From JABDOU01 sp041609995 (GTDB taxonomy: Bacteria; Actinomycetota; Acidimicrobiia; Spongiisociales; SHLN01), in NCBI GenBank assembly GCA_041609995.1, contig JBFIPU010000040.1:1-22643 (forward strand): 22,643 nucleotides of DNA, read 5' to 3'. How positions within the stretch are numbered: position 1 is the stretch's first letter; every line of letters begins with the position of its first letter. Below, one piece after another: positions 13,597 to 22,100 of this stretch. The translations under genes were made by a program, and so were the position numbers. The notes under the pieces were generated by a model. It made no database searches. It had not been told where the DNA came from and worked only from the letters and a program-made list of their open reading frames with translations.

Positions 13597-14525
13597 AGCT
13601 GTCCCTCAGCGTCGGCCGACTCGATCGTGCTCAGGAAGAGCTCCGACAGGCTGGGCGGCTCGAAGCCGAAGGCCACCACCTCGGCCCGTTCTCGCACCCG
13701 GTCCAGCATTGCATCCGGGTCGATGCCGTCGCCGACCGGAAACTGCAACCGGACCCGGCCCCGAACCCGGTTGGTGACGAGGTCTCGCCATTCCTCCGGA
13801 ATCCAGTCGGAATCGGATGCGGTGGTCTCCACCTCGAACATGCGAATGGGTGATGTCGCCCGTAGGTGTGCGAGCGAACCGTCGAGCACGATACGGCCCT
13901 CGTGGATGACGGCCACCTCGTCGCACAGGTCTTCGACGAGATCGAGTTGGTGGCTCGAGAACAACACCGTGGCATTGCGCTCGCGCACCTGTTCGAGCAG
14001 CGCTTCGCCCAGGTCCTGGACGCCGATCGGGTCGAGCCCGGAGAAGGGCTCGTCCAGGATCATGAGCTCCGGGCCGTGCACCAGGGCAGCTACCAGCTGA
14101 ATCCGCTGCTGGTTCCCATGCGAGAGCGCTTCGAGTTTGTCGCCCGCCCGGTCGGCCAGGCCGAGCCTGTCGAGCCAGCCCATGGCCGATTCGGTGGCCG
14201 CCTCTCTCGTCATACCGTGCAGGCGGCCGAAGTACACGAGCTGGTTGAGGACTCCCATCCTCGTGTACAGCCCGCGTTGTTCCGGCATGTAGCCGAACCG
14301 GAGGCGGTCGTCGAGCTGGATCGGGTTGCCCAGGTAGCGGACTTCCCCGGCGTCCGGTTGGACGAGGCCGAATATGACTCGCATCGCAGTCGTCTTGCCG
14401 GCGCCGTTGGGACCGAGGAAGCCAAACATGGATCCTCGGGGCACGTCGAAAGAGCAGCCCGCCAGCGCGTCGACCGGCCCGTAGGCCTTGTGGAGATCGC
14501 GCAGCTGGAGGTGGGTGGTCGCCAT
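13593..14525 (-). CDS. ABC-2 type exporter ATP-binding protein (NatA-like)
   Basis: A 310-residue ATPase subunit partnered with the overlapping permease. Motifs are Walker A GPNGAGKTT (38-46), a Q-loop region around YMPEQRGLYTRMG, signature LSHGNQQRIQ, Walker B LMILDEPFSGLDP, and H-loop SSHQLDLVEDL. A C-terminal accessory region of about 90 residues follows, as in NatA and drug-export ATPases. ATG 14525 is used; the open frame continues to 14642 but overlaps the nitroreductase gene and lacks family homology. The nitroreductase gene ends 13 bases upstream, so they may share a transcript. Confidence 0.93.
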   Translation of the reverse strand: MATTHLQLRDLHKAYGPVDALAGCSFDVPRGSMFGFLGPNGAGKTTAMRVIFGLVQPDAGEVRYLGNPIQLDDRLRFGYMPEQRGLYTRMGVLNQLVYFGRLHGMTREAATESAMGWLDRLGLADRAGDKLEALSHGNQQRIQLVAALVHGPELMILDEPFSGLDPIGVQDLGEALLEQVRERNATVLFSSHQLDLVEDLCDEVAVIHEGRIVLDGSLAHLRATSPIRMFEVETTASDSDWIPEEWRDLVTNRVRGRVRLQFPVGDGIDPDAMLDRVRERAEVVAFGFEPPSLSELFLSTIESADAEGQL

Positions 14526-14538
14526 GGAGGCGGCAAAC

Positions 14539-15108
14539 CTACCAGTGTTCCCGGTGCACGATATCGCGTCGGGGACGCGATCGCGATCCGACCACCGGAT
14601 CATCGACGCCAAAGCCGATCGTGACCAATCCCACCGGCTCAACCCGTTCGGGCAGTCCGAGAACGCGATCGATACCGACCAGCCGATGGGCTCCCAGAAA
14701 CCCGGCGTCGAGCCCTTCGTCGCCGGCTGCCAGGAGCAGCAGCATCAGGGCCGCCCCCGCATCCACCCACCAATAAGGAACCGGCCAGTCGGACGGGCCC
14801 CCCTGCTTGTCGGGCTCGGCGTATCGGGCGTGGTACGCCTCGGGATCGGCACAGATGACGATGTGAACCGGTGCGGACGACAGCCAGGGCTCATAGCCCT
14901 TGGCCACCCAGGCCGCTTCGCCGGCCGCCGCTGCGATGGACGCCCGCCGGTCGCCGGTCACTGCCACGAGATGGATGCCCTGCGAAAAGCCGGCGGTGGG
15001 ATGACGCACGCCGCGAGCGAGGATGCGGGAAACGGTCTCGTCGGGGACCGGGCGGTTCTGGTAGCGCCGCACCATCCGGCGGCGGGCGAGTATGTCGGCG
15101 AAGTCCAT
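14539..15108 (-). CDS. Nitroreductase-family flavoprotein
   Basis: An FMN-dependent oxidoreductase-fold protein of 189 residues. The start has the FMN-phosphate-binding pattern ILARRRMVRRYQNRPVP (6-22), followed by GVRHPTAGFSQGIHLVAV (about 34-51). Later ALMLLLLAAGDEGLDAGFLG matches the helix and strand preceding the C-terminal arm, and VTIGFG sits near the end. The substrate is unknown; family members reduce nitro groups, enones or flavins or dehalogenate. ATG 15108 is used, with GGGGGA just upstream; the open frame to 15246 enters the divergent kgd gene. It begins a minus-strand run with the ABC transporter. Confidence 0.86.
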   Translation of the reverse strand: MDFADILARRRMVRRYQNRPVPDETVSRILARGVRHPTAGFSQGIHLVAVTGDRRASIAAAAGEAAWVAKGYEPWLSSAPVHIVICADPEAYHARYAEPDKQGGPSDWPVPYWWVDAGAALMLLLLAAGDEGLDAGFLGAHRLVGIDRVLGLPERVEPVGLVTIGFGVDDPVVGSRSRPRRDIVHREHW

Positions 15109-15131
15109 CGTCCCCCAACAGGGTCGATCGG

Positions 15132-15137
15132 AGCCTA
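15132..15137 (-). promoter_or_regulatory. Candidate -10 box for the nitroreductase gene
   Basis: Minus-strand TAGGCT (15137-15132) fits TANNNT and would start transcription near 15125, leaving a leader of about 17 bases that includes the GGGGGA ribosome site. No -35 box is evident. Confidence 0.35.
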
Positions 15138-15140
15138 TCT

Positions 15141-15170
15141 TCGACTTGCCGAGGCGTGCCTCGTTACCAT
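15141..15170 (+). promoter_or_regulatory. kgd promoter
   Basis: TCGACT (15141-15146, four of six to TTGACA) and TACCAT (15165-15170, TANNNT) are 18 bases apart. ATG 15179 begins nine bases after the -10, so the mRNA is nearly leaderless. It is divergent from and close to the nitroreductase promoter. Confidence 0.5.
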
Positions 15171-15178
15171 TGTGACCC

Positions 15179-18100
15179 ATGGCTACACCCGGTGAATCAT
15201 CTGACGTCACGTTCGGGACGTCCAACGAGTGGTTGGTGGAGGACATGTACCATCGGTTCCGGCAGGACCCGATGTCGGTTTCTGAGGCCTGGCGCTCGTT
15301 CTTTGCGGACTACGAACCCGAGCACCCACCGCCGCGAACAGCCCCCGAACCGGTCGTGGCCCCGCTGCCAAACGGGGGGCGGGGCGCAACGGCGACCACC
15401 GCCCCGGCGGCATCTGCTGCAACCACTGCTCCGGCCGCCCCCACCGCTCCCGCGCCGGTTACCCCGGCCCCGCCTCCGCCACCCGTCATTCAGGCCGGCA
15501 CCGACCGGCTGGTAGGCCCGTCGGCTCGCATCGTCGAGGCGATGGAAGCCAGTCTCGACGTGCCGACTGCCACGTCCGTGCGGTCGGTTCCGGCCAAGCT
15601 CCTCGAGGTCAACCGCCGGATCATCAACAACCAGCTCAGTCGCCTGTCGGACGGCCGCAAAGTCAGCTTCACGCACATCATCGGCTGGGCCGTCGTCCGG
15701 GCGCTGACCGAACGGCCCAGCATGAACTTCTCGTATACCGAGGTGGACGGCAAGCCTCACGTCGTGAAACCGGGATCCATCAACTTGGGTATCGCCATCG
15801 ACCTCCTCCGCAAGGACGGCAAACGCTCGCTTCTGGTCCCCAATATCAAGCAGGCGGATGCCATGGATTTCCGAGGATTCTGGCTCGCCTACGAGGACAT
15901 CGTTCACCGGGTCCGCGGCGGTGCCATCACCCCCGACGACTTTGCCGGCACGACGGCGAGCCTCACGAACCCGGGCACGATCGGCACCGTCCAGTCGGTC
16001 CCGCGGTTGATGCCCGGCCAGGGTGTCATTGTGGGCGTGGGCGCCATCCGCTTCCCTCCCGAATACGAGGCGGCCGACCCCAGCACGCTGGCCCGGCTCG
16101 GCGTCGGCCGCGTGATGAACATCACCAGCACCTATGACCATCGGGTCATCCAGGGAGCGGAAAGCGGGGCCTTCCTCGCTCGCATCCACGAGCTGCTGCT
16201 GGGCCAAGACGGGTTCTACGACGAGATCTTCGCTGCCCTGGCCATCCCGTATGTCCCGGCGGTGTGGGCGGTCGACGACAACCCGCCGTGGGGGAGCGAG
16301 GCCTGGGCCAGCAAGCAGGCGCGGGTCTTTCAGCTGATCAACATGTACCGGGCCCGGGGTCACCTGATAGCCGATCTCGACCCGCTGCGCATGAAGCCAC
16401 CCGGCATCCACCCCGAGCTGGACCCCATCACCCACGGCCTGACGATCTGGGACCTCGAACGCTCGTTCGCCGTCGGCGGTCTCGGAGGCGAGGACCAGAT
16501 GAAGCTGGGTGCGGTGCTGGGCCTGTTGCGCGACGCCTACTGTCGGACGGTCGGGGTCGAATATCTCCACATCCAGCAACCGGAAGAAAAGGAGTGGATC
16601 CAGCGCTGGGTCGAGCGCAAGCCGGAGCCGCTACCCCCCGAACAGCAGAAGCGGGTCATCACGAAGCTCAACCACGCCGAGGCGTTCGAGCAGTTTCTCC
16701 AGACCAAGTACCTCGGACAGAAGCGATTCGGGCTCGATGGGGCCGAGACGATGATCCCGCTCCTCGACGAGGTGCTCAACGCCGCCACGGCCGAGGGCAT
16801 GCAGTCGGCCATCATCGGCATGGCGCACCGGGGGCGGCTGAATGTGCTCGCCAACATCATCGGGAAATCGCACGCACAGATTTTCAAAGAGTTCGAGGGG
16901 CGCTACGAACAAGACGAGGTGGATTCGCAGCACTCGGGCGATGTCAAATACCACCTGGGAGCCGAGGGAAAGCACGTCGATCCCGACGGCAACGAGATGT
17001 CCGTCGAGGTGATCGCCAACCCCAGCCACCTAGAGGCGGTGGACCCGGTGCTGGAAGGAGTGGCCCGGGCCCGCCAGGATCAGCACGGACCGGGAGCCGA
17101 GCAGGCGATCTTGCCGATCCTCATCCACGGAGACGCTGCTTTCGCCGGCCAGGGGGTCGTGGCCGAGACGCTCAACCTCAGCCAGCTGAGCGGATATCGG
17201 ACCGGCGGCACGATCCACGTGGTCGTGAACAACCAGGTCGGGTTCACCACCGACACCTCGGAAGCCCGCTCCAGCCACTACGCCACCGACGTCGCCAAGG
17301 CCATCCAGGCGCCGATCTTCCACGTCAACGCGGACGATCCCGAGGCAGCCGTGCGGGTGGCGGGCATGGCCTTCGCCTACCGGCAGGTCTTCCACAAAGA
17401 CGTCGTCATCGACCTTGTCTGCTACCGGAGGCTGGGTCACAACGAATCGGATGAACCGGCGTTCACCCAACCGCTCATGTATCGCAAGATCGACAGGCAC
17501 CGCAGCGTCCGCAAGCTCTATCTCGAGCAACTCGTCAAGCGCGGAGAGCTGACCGTGGATGCCGGCGAGGCGATTCTGACCGATTTCAACACCATGCTGG
17601 CCGAGGCGCTCTCCGAATCCCGAGGCGGCGAGGGCCTCCAGTTCCCGGCCAAGCAAGACCAATCGGCCGACGACGACCTCCAAACCCGGGTCGAACGCAG
17701 CATGCTCGACCGGATCCACCAGCACACCGGCCAGGTGCCGGAAGGATTCACCCTCCACCCCAAGCTGCCCCGGGTCCTCGAAGGGCGCGATCAGTTGTAT
17801 GCGGAGGGACTGGTCGACTGGGCGATGGCCGAGACGTTCGCGGTCGGCTCGGTGTCCCTGCAGGGGCATCGGGTCCGCTTCGCCGGGGAGGACTCGAAGC
17901 GGGGCACGTTCAGCCACCGCCACGCCGCATTCGTGGACTACAACACCGGCGAAGAGTGGTATCCGGTCGAGGGCATGTCTGCCGATCAGGCTCCGGTCGA
18001 ATACGTGGACTCGATGCTGTCGGAGTTCGCGGCGCTCGGGTTCGAGTACGGATACTCGATCGCCTCAGAGGCGACGCTCGTGGCCTGGGAGGCCCAATTC

Positions 18101-18814
18101 GGTGACTTCGCCAACGGCGCCCAGGTGATCGTCGACCAGTTCGTCAGCTCGGGCGAGGACAAGTGGAACCAGACCTCCAACCTGATCATGATGCTCCCCC
18201 ACGGATTCGAGGGCCAGGGGCCGGAGCACTCGAGTGCCCGCATCGAGCGCTACCTGACCGGAAGTGCGGAGCGGAACATGCGCATCGTCGTGCCATCGGT
18301 TCCGGCGTCGATGTTCCATTCGATGCGCCGCCAAGCCATCGGGCGGGTGCGCAAACCGCTCATCCTCTTCACGCCCAAGTCGTTGCTGCGGACGCGGGCC
18401 TCGTATTCGCCGATCGCCGCTTTGACCGAGGAGGAGTTTCTGCCCGTCATTGGTGACCGTGAAGTCTCCCACGCCACCAAGGTCGTGTTCTCGTCGGGCA
18501 AGCTCTACTACGACCTGCTGGCTGCCCGGGACCGCTCCGACCTCGCTCTCGTCCGTCTCGAGCAGCTCTATCCGTTCCCGGTGGAGGAAGTGGCCGCCGA
18601 GCTGAAACGGCACCAGCCCGATGCCCACTTGGTGTGGGCGCAAGAGGAGCCGGTCAACATGGGGGCGTGGGACTACGTCCGCCCCGCATTCCTGGAGTTA
18701 CTGGACGTCGACGCCGAGCTGGTGAGCCGAAAGGCGTCGGCCAGCCCCGCTTCGGGCAGTTTCCAAATTCACACTCGAGAACAAGAAGCGATCGTCGAGT
18801 CTGCGCTACGCTGA
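15179..18814 (+). CDS. kgd: Multifunctional 2-oxoglutarate metabolism enzyme (fused E2o-E1o, Kgd/OdhA type)
   Basis: A 1,211-residue central-carbon enzyme of the TCA cycle, fusing a succinyltransferase (E2) core to the thiamine-dependent 2-oxoglutarate dehydrogenase (E1). Residues 10-46 (EWLVEDMYHRFRQDP, AWRSFFADY) are the E1o N-terminal docking segment; about 47-108 is a Pro/Ala-rich linker; about 110-345 is the E2 catalytic core with the active-site TYDHRVIQGAESG near 317-329. The E1 part fills the rest: MAHRGRLNVL near 547, the ThDP motif HGDAAFAGQGVVAETLN near 650, NNQVGFTTD soon after, and C-terminal LYPFP/WAQEEPVNMGAW. There is no lipoyl domain, as in Mycobacterium Kgd (about 1,230 residues), so lipoyl groups must come from another E2. 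This fusion is an actinobacterial hallmark. Confidence 0.97.
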   Translation: MATPGESSDVTFGTSNEWLVEDMYHRFRQDPMSVSEAWRSFFADYEPEHPPPRTAPEPVVAPLPNGGRGATATTAPAASAATTAPAAPTAPAPVTPAPPPPPVIQAGTDRLVGPSARIVEAMEASLDVPTATSVRSVPAKLLEVNRRIINNQLSRLSDGRKVSFTHIIGWAVVRALTERPSMNFSYTEVDGKPHVVKPGSINLGIAIDLLRKDGKRSLLVPNIKQADAMDFRGFWLAYEDIVHRVRGGAITPDDFAGTTASLTNPGTIGTVQSVPRLMPGQGVIVGVGAIRFPPEYEAADPSTLARLGVGRVMNITSTYDHRVIQGAESGAFLARIHELLLGQDGFYDEIFAALAIPYVPAVWAVDDNPPWGSEAWASKQARVFQLINMYRARGHLIADLDPLRMKPPGIHPELDPITHGLTIWDLERSFAVGGLGGEDQMKLGAVLGLLRDAYCRTVGVEYLHIQQPEEKEWIQRWVERKPEPLPPEQQKRVITKLNHAEAFEQFLQTKYLGQKRFGLDGAETMIPLLDEVLNAATAEGMQSAIIGMAHRGRLNVLANIIGKSHAQIFKEFEGRYEQDEVDSQHSGDVKYHLGAEGKHVDPDGNEMSVEVIANPSHLEAVDPVLEGVARARQDQHGPGAEQAILPILIHGDAAFAGQGVVAETLNLSQLSGYRTGGTIHVVVNNQVGFTTDTSEARSSHYATDVAKAIQAPIFHVNADDPEAAVRVAGMAFAYRQVFHKDVVIDLVCYRRLGHNESDEPAFTQPLMYRKIDRHRSVRKLYLEQLVKRGELTVDAGEAILTDFNTMLAEALSESRGGEGLQFPAKQDQSADDDLQTRVERSMLDRIHQHTGQVPEGFTLHPKLPRVLEGRDQLYAEGLVDWAMAETFAVGSVSLQGHRVRFAGEDSKRGTFSHRHAAFVDYNTGEEWYPVEGMSADQAPVEYVDSMLSEFAALGFEYGYSIASEATLVAWEAQFGDFANGAQVIVDQFVSSGEDKWNQTSNLIMMLPHGFEGQGPEHSSARIERYLTGSAERNMRIVVPSVPASMFHSMRRQAIGRVRKPLILFTPKSLLRTRASYSPIAALTEEEFLPVIGDREVSHATKVVFSSGKLYYDLLAARDRSDLALVRLEQLYPFPVEEVAAELKRHQPDAHLVWAQEEPVNMGAWDYVRPAFLELLDVDAELVSRKASASPASGSFQIHTREQEAIVESALR

Positions 18815-18841
18815 ATTTTCGAGAGCTGAGAATCTCGGCCA

Positions 18842-18898
18842 CCTTCAGAAGAGCGCTTCTCATGGAAGGACGCCCTTGTTGCAAGGTGGTTGCGTCCT
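18842..18898. repeat. Two adjacent hairpins downstream of kgd
   Basis: Hairpin 1: CCTTC (18842-18846) and AGAAG (18847-18851) pair with CTTCT (18856-18860) and GAAGG (18865-18869), with loop AGCG and a CATG bulge. Hairpin 2: AGGACGC (18867-18873) pairs with GCGTCCT (18892-18898), with CCTTG-TTG-CAAGG stacked inside. The two share bases at 18867-18869. They could protect or end the kgd mRNA. Confidence 0.45.
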
Positions 18899-19007
18899 AG
18901 CTGCCCGGCGGAAATGGGTCTGGCGTCCCCTGTTGGGGTACCAGGGATGGGCGCTAGCGTTTGCTGCAGCTCGAAGGCGCCGGTGGTTTGGTCGTGGTGG
19001 TTGGGCC

Positions 19008-19013
19008 TACGGT
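19008..19013 (+). promoter_or_regulatory. Candidate -10 box for the secreted-protein gene
   Basis: TACGGT fits TANNNT and would place the transcript start near 19019-19020, exactly at the first base of the outer stem of the candidate leader RNA. No -35 box is convincing, so this is tentative. Confidence 0.3.
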
Positions 19014-19018
19014 GAGAG

Positions 19019-19101
19019 ATGCCCTGGGAAGCCGGTCTCTTTGGATGGCCGGCTGCCCGGCGGAGAGACGAAAGGCCCGAACGCCGGGTCCGAAATGGCA
19101 T
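19019..19101 (+). promoter_or_regulatory. Candidate structured leader RNA (three-way junction) of the secreted-protein gene
   Basis: P1: ATGCC (19019-19023) with GGCAT (19097-19101). P2: AGCCGG (19030-19035) with CCGGCT (19049-19054), extendable by two pairs. P3: CCCGGCG (19056-19062) with CGCCGGG (19082-19088). The P2 loop TCTCTTT and the P3 loop GAGAGA are complementary, which would allow a loop-loop contact. The ribosome site AGGGAG (19107-19112) follows at once. I do not recognise a known riboswitch consensus. Only folding supports it. Confidence 0.4.
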
Positions 19102-19122
19102 GACACAGGGAGAAGTAGCGGA

Positions 19123-22100
19123 GTGAAGCGCCTTGCGTTCTTATCGAGCCTCGTCGCCGCCTACCTCTTGCTGATGGCGGCGCCGGCACTGGCGGTCGAG
19201 ACCGACCAGGTGGCTCTCTTCGATCCGAACCGCGGTGAATGGCACCTGCGCGGGCCCCTCGGCGGAACCAATCGCTTCTTCTACGGCAATCCGGGAGACG
19301 TGCCGCTTCTGGGGGATTGGGACTGTGACGGCGTCGATACGGTGGCCATGTTCCGGCCCTCCAACGGTTTCGTGTACCTCCGCAACTCCAACGACTTCGG
19401 TGTGGCCGATCGCGACTTCTTCTACGGCCAGGGGGGCGACATCCCGCTGGTGGGCGACTGGGACGGTGACGGATGCGACACCCTCGCCATCTACCGCTCC
19501 GGGGAGGTGTTCGTGCGCAACGAACTCGGAACCGGAGTGGCCGACTATTCCTTCTACTTCGGCAATCCGGGGGACAAACCGTTCTCGGGTGATTTCGACG
19601 GCGACGGCACCACCACGGTCGGCCTTTATCGCGTAACCACGGGCCTGGCCTACTTCACCAACATCAATGAGTCCAGCGTCGCCGAATTCGAATTCTTCTA
19701 TGGCAACCCCTCGGACGGCATCGTCGCCGGTGACTGGGATGGTGACGGCGACCAGACCGTCGGGATCTACCGGCCGGGGGATGGCAGGTTCTACTTGTCG
19801 AACGAGAATGTGCAGGGGCCGGCGGATACCGTCTTCGGCTATGGCAACCCGGCCTGGTTGCCGGTAGCCGGCCACCACCAGCCGGTCGCCTCGAGCCTTT
19901 CCCTCGACTCGGACAGCCTCGACTTCGGGTGGGCGGGCATCGATGTCGCCAGTACCCGGTCGGTCGGAGCCTCGTTCCTCGGGGCGTTCGATGATCCGGA
20001 CGTCACGGTCAAGGAGGTCAAGTTCGTCGGTCCCGATGCCGACCTGTTCTCGGCCGTGGCCACGAGTGACCTTCGGGTGAGGCCGGGAGGACGTTTCACG
20101 GCCGACATCATGGTGACGCCAGATCGCCTGGGCCCGGTGTCGGCCACGATGCTGATCCGCCATTCGGGTACCGGTTCCCCGGCGGTGGCCGAGGTGACGG
20201 CGGAAGGCATCTACCGGGTCAACGCCGGTGGGCCCGATTCGGTCGACGGATGGCTGGCCGACGATCCGCGCAGTCCCTATGTCGGCGGCTTTTCGTCCGC
20301 CTTCTCCACTCCCGGATTCGTTTCGGGATCTCCAGTGCCGGCCGAGCTGTTCGACACGTACCGGTTCGGTGCAATGGAGTGGGAGTTCCCGGTGACGCCA
20401 GGTCGATACACGGTCAACCTGTTCTTCGCCGAGACCTTTCCGGGTGCCGGCTCCCGGGTTTTCGATGTGAGCATCGAGGACTCGGTGGTGCTGAGCAACT
20501 TCGACGTCGCGGCGGCCGCCGGGGGCCGCAACCGCGCGACCTCGCGCAGTTTCACGGTGCAGGCCGACGGCATCGTCGACATCGACTTCTTTCCCGCCGC
20601 CGGCCGGGAACCGCCCCTGGTCAACGCCATCGAGATCGTGCGGATCCCACAGCCCGGGAAGCTGGGGGCCGTACCCGCCTCGATCGACTTCGGGACGGTG
20701 GCAACCGGAGGGACCGCCCGGGCCGAGGTCACACTGGTCAACCTCGGTACGACCGGCGATCCGGCGGTTTCGATCAGCGATGTGAACCTGTCGGGGACGG
20801 TTGGTCCCTATCGCGTCGTCGGCACACCGCCCGCCTCGTTGCCACCCGGGGTGACGGCCACGATCGCGGTCACGTTCACGCCCCAGTCCGAGGCCGATGC
20901 GTTCGCCACATTGAACATCGAGAACAGCGGCGGCACCGTCTCCGTGCCGCTGCGCGGCCGGGGGAGCGACGTGATCGTGCGGCGCATCAACGCCGGTGGA
21001 CCGCCGTTGGGGGGAACCCTCCCATGGGCCGACGGACGCAACCTGGCGACCGGTATCACGGGCTCCGTCGGCACCGCCGGGACGGTCGACGTCGGGTCGC
21101 CCAGCTTGCCCCTGGGCACGCCCCAGGCCTTGTTCCTCACCGAGCAGTTCGGCACCGACATGCAGTGGGACCTGGCGGTTGACAACGGTACCTACGAGGT
21201 GCGCCTCTACATGGCCGAGCGGTTCCACAGCACCGCCGGGGCGAGGCGGTTCAATGTCCAAGTCGAGGGGATCGCACGCAACGGCATCGACATCTTCGCC
21301 ATGGCGGGAGGACGGGACATCGGCATGATGATGCCGACGGTCGTCACGGTGGCCGATGGCAACCTGGACATCAACTTCACCTCGATCGTGGACAACGCCA
21401 CCGTGCAGGGGATCGAAGTCGTGAAAGCGAGTGAGATGGCCGTGCTGGGTTCGACCCCGTCGAGCCTCAACTTCGGAAAGATCGCAGCCGGCGGCTCGGC
21501 CAGCCAAACCATCACGCTGCGCAACAACAGCTCCATCAGGTCCATCGAATTGCGGGGTTCAACCATCGGCGGCTCGGCCGCCGGCGCGTTCACCGCCTCT
21601 AGCCCGTTTGCAGTGGTGGCCCCCGGCCGGACGGTCGACGTGACAGTCGTCTATGCCCCCACCACGACCGGTGAGCAAACGGGCACGTTGAACGTGGCCC
21701 ACAGCGGCGACGGCTCACCATTGGTGATCTCCCTCGCCGGCGTCGGCAACGCCTCGCCGACGCTGCCGGCCCTGGGACCGTTCTCGGTGGACGAGAATGA
21801 GCCAACCGGCACCACCGTGGCCACCGTCACCGCCGTCGACCCCGACGACAGCAGCTTCACCTATGCCATCATCGGAGGAAACGGCGGCTCGGCGTTCACG
21901 GTCGGCACCACTTCCGGCGTGATTTCGACGCTGACCCCGCTCGACTTCGAGACTCAGCCCGTCGGCGGCTACTTTTTACGGATCCGGGCCACCGACCCGC
22001 TGGGAGCCTTGAGCAACGTACGGGAGTATGCCATCACGGTGAATCAGGTCAACGAGCCGCCCGTTTTGGCCGCCCTGTTACCCCAGCTCACCCCCGTCGG

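Larger units (their letters stand above)
18815..19122. other. 308-base gap rich in inverted repeats, no gene
   Basis: No credible coding sequence. Besides the hairpins listed separately it contains AGCTGC (18899-18904) pairing with GCAGCT (18966-18971) around a nested hairpin of CTGG (18920-18923) with CCAG (18941-18944) enclosing CCCC-TGTT-GGGG (18927-18938), plus CGAGA/TCTCG just after the kgd stop. The 13-mer GCTGCCCGGCGGA occurs twice, at 18900-18912 and 19052-19064. No T-tract follows any hairpin, so intrinsic termination of kgd is unproven. Confidence 0.6.

Noticed and set aside
15197..16579. A 460-residue minus-strand open frame
   Set aside because: Antisense to kgd, with no family motifs; the plus-strand protein is unambiguous.
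18826..18834. TPP riboswitch (CTGAGA near the kgd end)
   Set aside because: Only the six-base CTGAGA is present; the second conserved half (ACCTGATC type) is not found and no thiamine gene follows.
19021..19101. Cobalamin or c-di-GMP riboswitch
   Set aside because: GGGAAGCCGG followed by CCGGC looked like the cobalamin core, but the B12 box and the CGCAACUGU-like segment are missing. The GEMM core GGGACGCAAAGCC is also absent.
19141..21507. A 788-residue open frame on the minus strand
   Set aside because: It lies wholly antisense to the secreted protein, is rich in His, Arg, Asp and Gly, and has no recognisable domain. It is the usual third-position GC shadow, while the plus-strand frame shows a signal peptide and repeated domains.
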